In this document: positions 37,901-43,471 of the stretch, piece by piece
Position numbering within the stretch: the first letter of the stretch is position 1
Layout: each line of letters begins with the position of its first letter
NCBI RefSeq assembly: GCF_003443675.1
Contig: NZ_CP031963.1
Location: forward strand, 3,433,501 to 3,497,500
DNA length: 64,000 nt
From: Aquimarina sp. BL5
Lineage (GTDB): Bacteria > Bacteroidota > Bacteroidia > Flavobacteriales > Flavobacteriaceae
Direction of reading: 5' to 3'
The notes under the pieces: model-generated
The model's database searches: none
What the model saw: only the letters and a program-made list of their open reading frames with translations
What the model was told of the DNA's origin: nothing
Translations under genes and position numbers: made by a program

Positions 37901-38006
37901 CACTGATATTGCTTATGGTACCGAAAACAATTAATATTATTAACAGTACAGCTTTTTTGGGTACTAGTGTTTTCATAAGCTGCTTTATTTGAGTTGTGTT
38001 GTTCAT
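22959..38006 (-). CDS. sprB: Giant SprB-like T9SS-secreted surface adhesin (about 5015 residues)
   Basis: A surface adhesin of the kind carried along the cell by the flavobacterial gliding machinery. Order: signal peptide (1-37, ending SAQ); an N-terminal beta-rich domain with AGLYWSANYY (126-135) interrupted by a PA-like insert (about 157-297); a DUF11-like domain (LRIIKKVFDLDGS onward, about 575-690); then roughly 44 SprB-type repeats of about 90-100 residues, each closing with a GxYTxxVxDxxGC-like strand; and a C-terminal type B sorting domain starting IVIPNYFTPDGDGTND (last ~95 residues). The ATG at 38006 is chosen; a GTG at 38030, overlapping the previous stop, is possible. The neighbours are sprF-like and sprD-like genes. 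F. johnsoniae SprB is larger (about 669 kDa) but built alike. Confidence 0.9.
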   Translation of the reverse strand: MNNTTQIKQLMKTLVPKKAVLLIILIVFGTISNISAQESVPLTPRPGAQFSNIRGNMVMTGNDIVGVIEDDDGNTFTNPNRSYNGNDNNGNYVTAFIDVDNDPTTFSSSEAGLTVPREDCSRLVYAGLYWSANYYMAREDSPIDDTDDEISSFSVTGTSLIINNGPLAQMYTARNSEFSNDNSDIEFDPVTSYLVVAQPVNGCGITNATDLNGNIAVIRDGGSCSLREKVVNAQNAGAVGVVIVNDGGLLPRMTGNGPVINIPAVSIGNDDITNANFTNGDLIPLLQAETNVVLATLSTSSGNDWLTSLPLTDPRKEGPADFRNVKFKVPGGSYVDVTASSVVFDGYRNTPTNPLGDTANDEVPYVCYADVTSLIDPDNPFGTYTVADMNATQGFTSGGDGACGGWFLVAVYEDQQESAKFISVSDGFVQIFRGQAPLQFTYSGFTTPTGVNEPVNVRYGTASLEGDTSLGGDELRIMNTAGGLTALGQGNASANPTTNFFNGSISFDGNYITDRTPNSENTQGFDMDYFELPNVTKDLVGNGQTSATFELFTDRDRYSVFFNAFSVTIIEPELRIIKKVFDLDGSTEITGGNVELGDEVFYDLEIENIGNEDFVDGTVIITDILPPNTNLLGVVDATLPPGVTYSEVSPGVLEFNIPSSIVETPNDEPVGDGDAPIFIRFRAQLVSSCEELRDACSDVITNSATATYTGLQSGTLGSTTSSSQLGVCGDQLNEASNILVNVPACQLDVTFCNDDLLLVAGTGYNQYTLTGPGIATPIVQTGPGANVFDVPNPQTGTYTIFKEDTDGVDPSCMSLTEEFTVEDFRDITNPVLDYVNGTTIVTEDCSGVPIPQILLCGDQTLLLETNFDPSSLDDISWQRLVPSGSCVLDPNDPCSLLDGNCTDANWVEVTGGNTPSYTVSEAGDYRILAEFDGGCEIPFYFSVFKNDYQPDLTMNPIECGSDGSVSVVNVPTNFAFSLNPGGPYTNTTGIFAISTAGDVTVYAIDTTFPGCEYSETINVPSIDPSFSVTGVDPSCVNDDNGTGFGRINISVTGGIPEYQYTISSPALGAADPIIVPNSSANNGNYTQNNLPAGTYTVEVISNRPTPECVFDATVTINPAPAFDAEVVLLAPETCDSGALVQVNVLNGSGNYLYDNGDGNFVACNIFEIPSPANPATTYTFRISDNSVPSGSPACVISASIDNITPYEPIVIDNVTVTQPPCPGDTGQIQVDVSPTVAGRLYTYQLWDCAADPNCGNGISDPADPNDEDPSLWTLVNDISSTGSQTITFTGVPDGNSYVVQVTHANTTPAITNPDCSFPVPEPIICPVTQYGFSISSPTGITADVTLDRPLSCIIGSEDAIIQVDNIAGGSGSYEWSLDNVTFTNVTTTPFDILVSTDGSYTVYIRNQGSADCAAPFTINVPALIPITDITFSLGDGDCNSQSSEVSFEAQPPLSAADIAAGVVYEYDVSPDPATGTGATGNTGFLTTNSYTFVQGIITYTVTARRSDDQCTFSDDYRVDVIDPIDITNAVETTPVVCVGESNGALSFNVINSTSFDYIVTLTSSGAVVDSGNGITTSPVNVTGLAAGNYTITVTDTNPGGSGSPLNCSDTATVDITEPATPLTFTTSATETNCGADTGTITVTANGGRGNYQYRLLDSGGGVLVDYPNTNNVFTGLAADTYTIFVRDGNSATACEINNTETIVQSASPTIALATGGDNCYDGTDQATQWVTITPGIPTPLGPFEYSLNGGTGVAITFLPVATPAPANTFEIPNLTPGNYTVVVTNTATNCSTAALPFTINPELTITADLANDINCNEDANITFTAAGGSTVYTQFDLYAQGSPPTLVQANITSPHTISAPGTYVIQVTDDQGCTAFSNPETVTVYEAIATSTPAITNPDCPSEDGSITITVTAGEGPFTYVLDGTTTIGPTGDTTITFANVPVGAHVITITDGTVTTPACTLDVSATITAPTPITADIDITQEYRCDAAGSSTTPQLGEITISNPANGTPPYAYSIDGVDFSNTTGVFTGLTDGTYTLYIRDGSTVSCPENLGQLTIEPLVQVIDLSFAATQVQCPSLTSEVTVTATLDGTSTVMYEITAPAAQGPNNTGVFPNLISGTTYTFLARTDTDGCVYTETFTVPTVDFIAVNATVVNEPLCNGQSNGELSFTVSGIDLITETYAYEVSIGGTIVAQATGQNTATIPTGDILAAGTYDILVRDERTDCTATDQVIIGEPDVITFTIDPLIQDCVANTSTVTISNVMGGSGTGYTWVLNNSGGTAVGPSRPVTDPYLNVPNGTGYQIIVSDSNSCVSVTQTLDINQLPQIAASIDTGSDFCLDDGTVSFTINIDGTNSGTPDYVYNVALGGTIVIPDTNVGASTTFTTTPGLTQAGTYTITITDSNGCPVTLTETIEEAVTLDVTQVDIACNVAGVPQDASFSFVVNGGYTPYDIAVSFNSGAFVDHLTNVTAPFTDYIATSGAGTYEFRVTDDRGCTFTTSPFTVTDPVPPTITAPDVNVDCFGDTGTVVVTVTGTETPYEIDFNGAGFVTITGTQISFPNLAAGTYNYTVRSSRGCLYPLPTGVGSVDVIEPSVISGSGTGNPVTCDDGSTGNPSGNVLGSVDLTITGGTGPFIYTLVEASNLFARPLVPVGGVTPSNPIPATASTSITFGDVDFGQYYVFVEDANGCTDASPFGPFDVFSPITDLQSVVTATATCPGGVVFDIEVQGGSGIDGSNPPPGFEIRIVGEPSPGLGDFVPLNDVPAGATTIDATTPIRDHRYGGMTAGAFDVLDFNRTYILEVRDLATGCIYQELVPPLAPPSSPTITQNSLSDVSCNVSPALDDGEITFTVSGYDPGVTSIEWEVFDQITNVSLDVSLAPGVYSGSAPVVSPAPLPVTITDFPPGQYYVVVREGTAPFCPSRLDFIIDIPDPLTSIATNQTPANSCGTNAQVIMDTDGGTPFAIPPTADGYTYALVPSPSVDPGTYPLNSNVIDLGNTNAQVQDIWVADANGCSFGPITVTTVVNPLPTVVANFIDDCAYDNSNIIDIDGTGLGTLLYQLDGGTAVAGSIDNNNHQFIVSTPGTYTITITDDSGCSASTPVTVYGELTISAAFTTAPDCENATGVIETTIASGVVQGTLTYVLQDGTGTPTGNTTGDATGIYTGVAPGSYIVVVTDDGRGTTPFCSFSAPVSIDAPTPPVLVPETTFVTCIGDTDGVITAALTVASTDADPAVTYQYEIIAGPVTRPLQTSPVFSGLGIGTYTVQVTVTKPNGSLNVICLDTEDYIIDQPSDPLATVVIETPYGCTGAVVNFPVITVDNFSGGNAPYEISYTDPSGNVVGPVDPATLDTDAGLAGIQIIANEAGNYTFTIFDVNDCPNVLAPLPIPVFPVMTDAVVNLVTGINCTTNTEEVTVTVTGGTGPFDFIETNGAVPSQLGVPSGGATTTSASFFLPGVGNYTFRVFDQGTQCSIETLPYNIIPYDTIEAEIAVVTPDILCFGDATGNIELTVTGHSGLYNYTVTNTTTGTVTGPIGADTTVQNPITITGLEAGSIEVSITDPVSTCEDTSNVVTIAQPAELILTFTGNDAGFCTSDGRIRVEASGGTPPYTFTADDGVNPVFTNNTGDFSLPGSVAGTPYIVTVTDANSCSSNPGAIPFNVFVTADPTLNPLTVDDVCTHDGSYVITASGVSNVGVPPGTGALQFQLNGGAIEDANNGLTSTNITVGTPGTYTVTAYDENGCPTNTESITILPELIASADFTVDPTCRNLDGTITVTVTGGSDFGTNPGNFTFTLRDEGTNAIVAGPQVGNNIFTLIAAGDYIVEISDINIPAITAPCSIVIDVPELAVPVDPIVTATATPISCIGATDGTVTATLDPTTDDDGPYTYQIFVDIGGGVPGVQVGVDQIDDPVFTGLATGDYVVVVTSDRDCSGQDTITVPNATQVTAVAAQSNYSCNPADNSEVFPVITVTIENGIPPYTVTYVTPSGNTVTVIDVVDANGNPADGVQLEILADEEGDYAITVTDFNGCNTAPDVTIIETVNPFPIMINPAVTVVTDITCAVDEEVTVSVQGGSGDFLFELIDNAGAVINPPAPVDTPAGTFTANFVLPRPLGIYTFRITDQITMCTITVTHEIDEFDFVELIAAQETPESCLGDADGTINISITGYTGPYTFTILDENGNPTAFSGTGDTTTDPDPYILPVSLPQGLYIVEIVETADPLCTERSNAVAVMGPGSPIVTAISPINIVESCLPGADGSFQASVTGAQGAVTYTLTPGGVTNTTGLFENLTVGLYTVTAEDSQGCTDDEQFTIQAPNAIIVDPIADSSVTCFEDTDGTITVVASGGQGPGTYLYTLTFPDGTTTSGPQSVNVFNNLGAGTYTITVSDNLNCTATTTAIINEPNEVTVNIDSVTQVTCDINTIDVTISGTSDVAITEYYYIDQDGNQVANGGSGVFTGLGAGEYQFFVEDVNGCRSQLSSPVPVIPINQIAITLDLSAAMINCFNEETAIIDASVTGGIGDYIFELTNNTTAQTWGPQSESEFRDLPPGNYTYLVRSDRNCVSQVDFDIINPAEFENIPPEVTNVVCFGEDNGSIIVFAAGGTPDYSFAISTDPGQFFNDASDNVPNQHTFTNLVPGVYQVFAQDSNGCGQVYDVTIGEPDQLMANIVGSVTAETCADANDGAVTIDITGGTPPYFTSITGNDSDFVEGLLTYMDLPGGITNIFIRDSNDCPITLPVDIPEGAILNGVMSPRADCPIYNDDGTVSQPPVYYIDFVLGDDSVDTDIIYNLVSTDGGISPGDSLSPSFVVQPGEYQGTMTYTPTGCVFDAGLILIEPYVPLLPPVAIMTNNPQDPNEYEIRIGGTEPYNNNYTYFVAIIPNGSTLNDLVDSDYRELDTNIFSIDETSFYALRVVDNSFNNCVITSSQELIFINIVIPNYFTPDGDGTNDTWYPRQDPFRDPFFFGNMEVKVFDRYGRLLAQFVGDQGTNNGWDGIYQGSELPSGDYWFTIILNDIDNREFTGHFTLYR
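25845..28925 (-). repeat. Higher-order duplication inside the giant adhesin
   Basis: Two blocks of about 375-390 residues, encoded at roughly 27806-28925 and 25845-27010, have the same succession of four repeat units. Shared landmarks in order are (Y/F)QL(D/N)GG, GTYT then D.(N/S)GC, CIG(D/A)TDG, FPVITV, PSGN, and FP(V/I)M followed by an (V/I)TxI(N/T)C stretch. They are separated by about 265 residues. Identity by eye is roughly one third. This shows block duplication on top of single-unit repeats. Confidence 0.6.
37116..37538 (-). other. PA-like domain inserted in the N-terminal domain of the giant adhesin
   Basis: Residues about 157-297 contain YLVVAQPVNGCGITN, GNIAVIRDGGSCSLREKVVNAQNAGAVGVVI split by short turns, and INIPAVSIGNDD, the usual succession of a protease-associated (PA) domain. 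The flanking sequence (AGLYWSANYY before, RNVKFKVPGG after) reads as one domain split by this insert. Confidence 0.7.
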
Positions 38007-38029
38007 TCTAGTATTTTTTGGGGTACTCA

Positions 38030-41000
38030 CTATTCTATTTTTAATATATAAAGATCGCCATCATATGTGTTATTCACATTAGAGAACAAGCTCGCCTTAG
38101 CCTGATCCAGACTATCAAATTTATCTAAATAGACATATATGTAATTATCCTTAGGGTTTCTGAAAAACTTAGGTTCTAATCCATTAGATTTAAGTCTATC
38201 CATTCCTCTTTCAAAATAATTTTCTCTCTTAAAAATATTCGTGATCAAATAGTAACCATTCTCAATATTGTGACCGCCTATATATGATAGACTCTCTGTC
38301 AATACAGTATCATCCTTCACTGTATCCTTAATCAGTCTCGTTTCTTGCACTAATCTTTTTAGAGACTCTACTCTACTTTTAGCAATATGTAATATCCACA
38401 TATCACCGAAATATTTATTTCCAATATTATTTAAATAATTCTCTGCAGCTTCAGTTTTATCAGCGTAATACTTAATAGATACATACTGATATTGATTTTC
38501 AGGATTTAGAATTATCTGAGCATCATTAAAACCAAGATCATTTAATTTATTGGTAAAGCTATCCGCATATGTTCCACCTCTAAACACATTACCAATTAAA
38601 TAATATCCTTCTGGATAACCAGGAATAAATTTAGTAGCATATTTAGCTTCAGGTCTTGTAGCATCTGCAAACTTGATAAACCTGTTCTTAGCAGTAAGTC
38701 TCTTAGAGCTAGTAGCATCATTTGTATTCTTAACCTCTTCGGCTTCGTCATTCATATTTACCAGAGACTCTAATAGTTTATTAAATCCTCTCTTATCAAG
38801 ATTTGTAGTAGAGGTTAATAATGAATCCCTTGATGCAATCAATTTATCAGTAATTCTACTACTGTTATCTAATTCTTTTTGTATTGCATCTAAATCTTCA
38901 CCTTTTTCTTCTGTATTTGCAGCTTCTGCTTCCTGACGTTGTCTCTCTTCTTCTGCTAATCTTGCAGCTTCTGCTTCCTGACGTAATCTCTCTTCCTCAG
39001 CTAGTCTTGCAGCTTCTGCTTCCTGACGTAATCTCTCTTCTTCTGCTAATCTTGCAGCTTCTGCTTCCTGACGTTGTCTCTCTTCTTCTGCTAATCTTGC
39101 AGCTTCTGCCTCCTGACGTAATCTCTCTTCTTCAGCCAATCTTGCAGCTTCAGCTTCTTGACGTAACCTCTCTTCCTCAGCCAATCTTGCAGCTTCAGCT
39201 TCTTGACGTAATCTCTCTTCTTCAGCTAATCTTGCAGCTTCAGCTTCTTGACGTAATCTCTCTTCCTCAGCCAATCTTGCAGCTTCAGTTTCTTGACGTA
39301 ATCTCTCTTCTTCAGCTAATCTTGCAGCTTCTGCTTCCTGACGTAATCTCTCTTCTTCTGCTAATCTTGCAGCTTCTGCTTCCTGACGTTGTCTCTCTTC
39401 CTCAGCTAATCTTGCAGCTTCTGCTTCCTGACGTAATCTCTCTTCTTCTGCTAATCTTGCAGCTTCTGCTTCCTGACGTAATCTCTCTTCTTCTGCTAAT
39501 CTTGCAGCTTTTGCTTCCTGACGTAATCTCTCTTCTTCTGCTAATCTTGCAGCTTCTGCTTCCTGACGTAATCTCTCTTCTTCTGCTAATCTTGCAGCTT
39601 CTGCTTCAGCATCCTTCTGTATAGCTACTTCTCTTTCTAGTGTTTTCTGAGATTCTTCTCTTCTTTTCTGCTCTGCCATCTCAAGCTCCAACTTCTTACG
39701 AGCTGCCAATCTTTCTTCTTCAGCTTTTTGAGTAGCCATTTCTAATTCTAGTTTCTTCTGAGCCGCTAGTCTTTCTTCTTCCTGTCTTATAGCTTCTGCC
39801 TCAGCTTCCTTCTTAGCTAACTCCGCTGCAGCTATTTGTTGTCTCTCCGTTTCAGCAGCTTCTTCTGCTAATCTAACAGCCTCTTCAGCTTCCCTTTTGA
39901 CTTTTTCTTCTTCTTGTCTTGCAGCTTCTTCAGAAGCAGCTATTCGTTGTCTTTCTGTTTCAGCAGCCTCTTCAGCTAATCTAACAGCTTCTGCTGCTTC
40001 TCTTTTAGCTTGCTCTTCTGCTTCTGCTGCTGCTTCTTGTTGTTCAGCTTCTGCTTCTCTCGCAGCTTCCTCAGCAGCGATTCTAGCCTCTTCTTCTTGT
40101 CTTCCTGCAGCTTCTTCTGCATTCTTCTGTTCGGCCATTTCTAGCTCCAGCCTTTTCCGAGCTGCTAATCGCTCTTCTTCCGCTTTTTGCTCAGACATTT
40201 CTAGCTCTAATTTCTTCTGAGCAGCTAATTCTTCTTTCTGCTTATTAAGAAGCTTTACTTCTTCTTCTCTTTGTAATGCAAGTTCTCTTGCCTTTCTCGC
40301 TTCTTCTTCTTTAGCTTCCTGAATAGATCTTTCTAATCTATTCATGGATCTCTGTGCCTGTGATAAAGAATCACTATTCGTGCGTTGTAATTCTCTTATT
40401 ATCTTATTTTGGTCTAAAATTTCTTTCTTTAATCTTCTTATTTCAGAATCTCTCTGTAACGAGCTTTTTGATGAAATATTTCTTCTTTTTCTTCTCTTTT
40501 CTTCTTTTGCGAAATTAAAAGCTAAACCAAATTCATGGGTTGCCCCAAATTCAGCAACATTAGAGTCTCCACCAATTCCTGGCTCTACCGTATACCCGAT
40601 AGAAATCATTTTTGTAATATTTGCTCCTATACCAATTGAACCACCATAAAAACTATTATAGCCTAATTGTGCCCACCCATATTTTGGAATTTCGAATAAG
40701 ACGTTTCCTCCATATCGTAAATCTTGTTCTCCTGGTTTGGATGCATATACCATTCCACGTAGTTCATTGTCTATTCTCCTCCAATCAAGTTCCGTAGTAT
40801 ACATTACATGACCAGAATATTCAAAATTGTCAGTTAACAATTCACTCGCTGTAAGATTATATGTAACTAAATTCCCTACAGAAACACCAACATCAAAATT
40901 TCCATAATTTAAATTTACTCCAGGACGAAGTAGAAAAACAGAACTGTTCTCATAATTATTAATGATGTCATCATTTACCTGCGCCTCATCCAAATTACTT

Positions 41001-41422
41001 TTCAAAGAACTCTGAGAATAACTCAAATTCACCCCAAAGGTGAAATTCATGTCTCTATTTAGTTCTATATTATATGCGTAGTTCGCTGTAGCTCCAAAGA
41101 ATCTGAATATGCCAACATTTTGCTGAAATAGTCCGACACCAATTCCTGTTTTTTCTTCGAATCTTGCCGAATAACTAAGAAAATATGTCTGTGAATTATC
41201 ACTAAAACTTGCTCTAGGATTCCTATTGTATATATTTAATGAGTTTTTGTTTTCCCTAACCAAAGAAAAAGTAGGGTTGAATAAAAACCGATTATATTTA
41301 AGGGAATTATGTAACGGAATATCTGACGGTAATATACCTGATGTATTAGATGATCCATCCTGTCCGCTCACGATATGCGAGCAAAAAATGAATACGGATA
41401 TATAAAGTATTTTTTTAATCAT
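38030..41422 (-). CDS. sprD: SprF-like barrel fused to a long charged helix and two SPOR-like domains (SprD position)
   Basis: An 1130-residue three-part protein. Part 1 (signal peptide ending VSGQ, to about residue 305) is a PorP/SprF-type outer-membrane barrel. Part 2 (about 312-870) is almost pure Glu/Ala/Arg/Gln/Lys/Leu helix with 15 near-identical 15-residue repeats. Part 3 has two SPOR-like modules, beginning GYYLIGNVFRGG and NGYYLITNIFKRE, which in other proteins bind peptidoglycan stripped of peptides. The gene lies between the sprC-like and sprB-like genes, with 3 bases before it and an overlap or short gap after it, which is why I use the name sprD; sequence equivalence to F. johnsoniae SprD was not tested. 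Inferred role: link between outer membrane, adhesin export and cell wall. Confidence 0.8.
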   Translation of the reverse strand: MIKKILYISVFIFCSHIVSGQDGSSNTSGILPSDIPLHNSLKYNRFLFNPTFSLVRENKNSLNIYNRNPRASFSDNSQTYFLSYSARFEEKTGIGVGLFQQNVGIFRFFGATANYAYNIELNRDMNFTFGVNLSYSQSSLKSNLDEAQVNDDIINNYENSSVFLLRPGVNLNYGNFDVGVSVGNLVTYNLTASELLTDNFEYSGHVMYTTELDWRRIDNELRGMVYASKPGEQDLRYGGNVLFEIPKYGWAQLGYNSFYGGSIGIGANITKMISIGYTVEPGIGGDSNVAEFGATHEFGLAFNFAKEEKRRKRRNISSKSSLQRDSEIRRLKKEILDQNKIIRELQRTNSDSLSQAQRSMNRLERSIQEAKEEEARKARELALQREEEVKLLNKQKEELAAQKKLELEMSEQKAEEERLAARKRLELEMAEQKNAEEAAGRQEEEARIAAEEAAREAEAEQQEAAAEAEEQAKREAAEAVRLAEEAAETERQRIAASEEAARQEEEKVKREAEEAVRLAEEAAETERQQIAAAELAKKEAEAEAIRQEEERLAAQKKLELEMATQKAEEERLAARKKLELEMAEQKRREESQKTLEREVAIQKDAEAEAARLAEEERLRQEAEAARLAEEERLRQEAKAARLAEEERLRQEAEAARLAEEERLRQEAEAARLAEEERQRQEAEAARLAEEERLRQEAEAARLAEEERLRQETEAARLAEEERLRQEAEAARLAEEERLRQEAEAARLAEEERLRQEAEAARLAEEERLRQEAEAARLAEEERQRQEAEAARLAEEERLRQEAEAARLAEEERLRQEAEAARLAEEERQRQEAEAANTEEKGEDLDAIQKELDNSSRITDKLIASRDSLLTSTTNLDKRGFNKLLESLVNMNDEAEEVKNTNDATSSKRLTAKNRFIKFADATRPEAKYATKFIPGYPEGYYLIGNVFRGGTYADSFTNKLNDLGFNDAQIILNPENQYQYVSIKYYADKTEAAENYLNNIGNKYFGDMWILHIAKSRVESLKRLVQETRLIKDTVKDDTVLTESLSYIGGHNIENGYYLITNIFKRENYFERGMDRLKSNGLEPKFFRNPKDNYIYVYLDKFDSLDQAKASLFSNVNNTYDGDLYILKIE
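38925..39606 (-). repeat. Tandem 45-bp repeat array (15 copies) coding for 15-residue helical repeats
   Basis: About fifteen copies of a 45-base unit encode ARLAEEERLRQEAEA with few changes (L to Q in three copies, single T and K variants). Copies differ mainly at synonymous positions, forming at least two sequence subtypes. There are no spacers, so this is a coding tandem array and not a CRISPR. Confidence 0.95.
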
Positions 41423-41425
41423 AAA

Positions 41426-43471
41426 TTATCTCATTACTGTAATTGTCCCCTTTTTTACAACTGTATTACTTCTAGATATTATATAATAATAAATAAGTTC
41501 GTTTGCTTGTGATACTGAGTTGGCTGGCCAATCTGCATTGTAACCTCCATTTTTCTGGAAATCTACTTTTCCATTAGAAGAGTATATAGTAACCTCTACA
41601 TCAGTTTCTCCAAAGGAGTTAGGTAAAACCCAATCATTATTAGCTGCGTTACCACCAGGAGTAATAACGTTTGGTATTAGTTCTGATAAGGCCTGTGGGC
41701 CTCCTACCAAAGCATTTAGTGTGCGCTTTGTACATAAAGATGTATTTATTATTGCGAAATATTCTCCTTCTTCTGTTACTGTTAAAACATTAGTTGTCTC
41801 TCCTTCTATCAAAACTTCTTCTCCATTTTCAATCACATACCACTCATACGTAAAATTAGTATTTAATGGTGCGGTTAATACTACTGATTCTCCAGCTTGT
41901 AATACTGGAGGCGTAATATCCAAAACTATTTCACCCAATAGGAAATCTATTGGTAAATTATTGGAAATAGCATCTAGCGCACCCCCTGGTTCCGGTCCAA
42001 AAACAGCACTTAACTCAAAACTTCCTCCACTGTCCGAACCACCTACATCTAACGACAAAGAAGTCTCACCTGTTGAGACTCCATCTTTAAACCATTCAAA
42101 ATCAAATAAATCAAATTGATCTGTGGTGAGTGGAACTGACTCGTTGTCTGTAGTTATTCCCACCATTTCTGTTAATGCTATGGTAATTGGATCCTGCTCG
42201 CAATCGACGACTTCTTCTGGGGCTATGGTAATAGCAATTCTATTAGCTGTTCTTACCTTGGTTTCCGTTACCAGGAACGAATTACAAGGGTCATCCGCTT
42301 CAATTTCTATTCTATAATCTCCAACAAATGGAGCTGGAAATGATAAAGTTTGACTTGTTGTTACACCCTGACTTTGAATATTAGTATCCACGATAAACCT
42401 AAAAATACTTCCAATAGGAGCATCAGTTTCTATAGTCAAGTTTAAAACTTGGGTTGGTAACAATATCAAACCTTCTGGCAGCGGAACTGTAATACTAGAA
42501 CCTTCATTTGTTACAACAACCGGTGGTGTTTCCAAATCTGAGCATTCTTCACTAATATTTATTTGTAAAATATATTCTCCTCCAAAATTGTTATCCGGTA
42601 AAACTATCGTTGAAGCAATCTCTCCTTCTAGCGCCTCACCGTCTTTAAACCATTGATAGCCGTACCTTCTGTCCACTACATTTGCACTTGCTGATAATAT
42701 TTTATCTTCATCTGGACAGAACGAAAAATCTGGAGCATTGGTAACAATAGATATATCTCCAACACTTATTAAAAGCGCATCCACTGTATTAGACTTATTG
42801 AACCTAAAAACATTATTACATAACCCCACCTGAACTCGCGCCTGATATTCTCCTACTTCCGTTATCAATAAAGTAGGACTATTTTCTCCAGGAATTATTA
42901 TATCATCTTTTAACCATTCCCAATTAAAATCATTTGCATCGAATACATTATCATTGGTGTCTCTAACTTCTACTGCTATTTCCTTTGCAAAAGATGCAAC
43001 ATTACAAAATATCACATCCTCTCTTTCGTTAAGAATTACTTCTAAATTATCATCATCAAAAAAATGAAACGGTATAGGATCTGATATTATACTTGTAACA
43101 TTTCCTTCGGTAGCTGTTACTCTTAATCTATAGTTATCACTATTCGCATCTTGGGGGACTGCAACACCAATAAAATTAATATTAGAAGGTCCACCTGAAG
43201 CCTCATTGGGACCTGAAGCCGTTAATAATTCTTCTCCTCCATTTGCAAAGCTTCCGGTAGGATCTGATAACTCTAAGATAAAAACATTACTTGCAGGCAG
43301 TGCATTCCCTGGAGATAACTCTGCAACAAAATCAAAACTGTTACTTAAAGTACCACAAGCTTGGGCTCCAGAAGTTAAGGAAGGAGCGCCAATAATACGT
43401 TGCGCTTTGGCCACATGGATTCCAAGTGCCAAAAATATCACAACGATTGTAAGGTTAAGTCTTTTCTTCAT
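41426..43471 (-). CDS. sprC: Secreted protein with gliding-type C-terminal sorting domain (SprC position)
   Basis: A 681-residue secreted protein, first gene of the spr-like operon. From the ATG at 43471 it has a signal peptide ending AKAQ (24 residues); 16 further codons upstream stay open but would bury it. The middle contains several Ig/PKD-like beta-sandwich units with phrases such as FEWFKDGVSTGE, YQWFKDGEALEG and YEWYVIENGEEV, typical of PKD/Ig-like adhesion stalks. The end (LIPNVITPGGNAANNDWVLPNSF to the final VMR) is a T9SS type B / CHU_C-like domain. It precedes the sprD-like gene by 3 bases. Named by position; homology to F. johnsoniae SprC was not tested. Confidence 0.75.
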   Translation of the reverse strand: MKKRLNLTIVVIFLALGIHVAKAQRIIGAPSLTSGAQACGTLSNSFDFVAELSPGNALPASNVFILELSDPTGSFANGGEELLTASGPNEASGGPSNINFIGVAVPQDANSDNYRLRVTATEGNVTSIISDPIPFHFFDDDNLEVILNEREDVIFCNVASFAKEIAVEVRDTNDNVFDANDFNWEWLKDDIIIPGENSPTLLITEVGEYQARVQVGLCNNVFRFNKSNTVDALLISVGDISIVTNAPDFSFCPDEDKILSASANVVDRRYGYQWFKDGEALEGEIASTIVLPDNNFGGEYILQINISEECSDLETPPVVVTNEGSSITVPLPEGLILLPTQVLNLTIETDAPIGSIFRFIVDTNIQSQGVTTSQTLSFPAPFVGDYRIEIEADDPCNSFLVTETKVRTANRIAITIAPEEVVDCEQDPITIALTEMVGITTDNESVPLTTDQFDLFDFEWFKDGVSTGETSLSLDVGGSDSGGSFELSAVFGPEPGGALDAISNNLPIDFLLGEIVLDITPPVLQAGESVVLTAPLNTNFTYEWYVIENGEEVLIEGETTNVLTVTEEGEYFAIINTSLCTKRTLNALVGGPQALSELIPNVITPGGNAANNDWVLPNSFGETDVEVTIYSSNGKVDFQKNGGYNADWPANSVSQANELIYYYIISRSNTVVKKGTITVMR

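Noticed and set aside
38925..39606. Regular 45-bp repeats as a possible CRISPR array
   Set aside because: The units are contiguous, have no unique spacers, and are in frame within a protein-coding gene.
38884..39624. Plus-strand 246-codon open frame of leucine-rich repeats
   Set aside because: It is the reverse-complement shadow of the 45-bp coding array in the SprD-position gene; the repeated Leu/Ile pattern comes from the Glu/Arg codons on the other strand.
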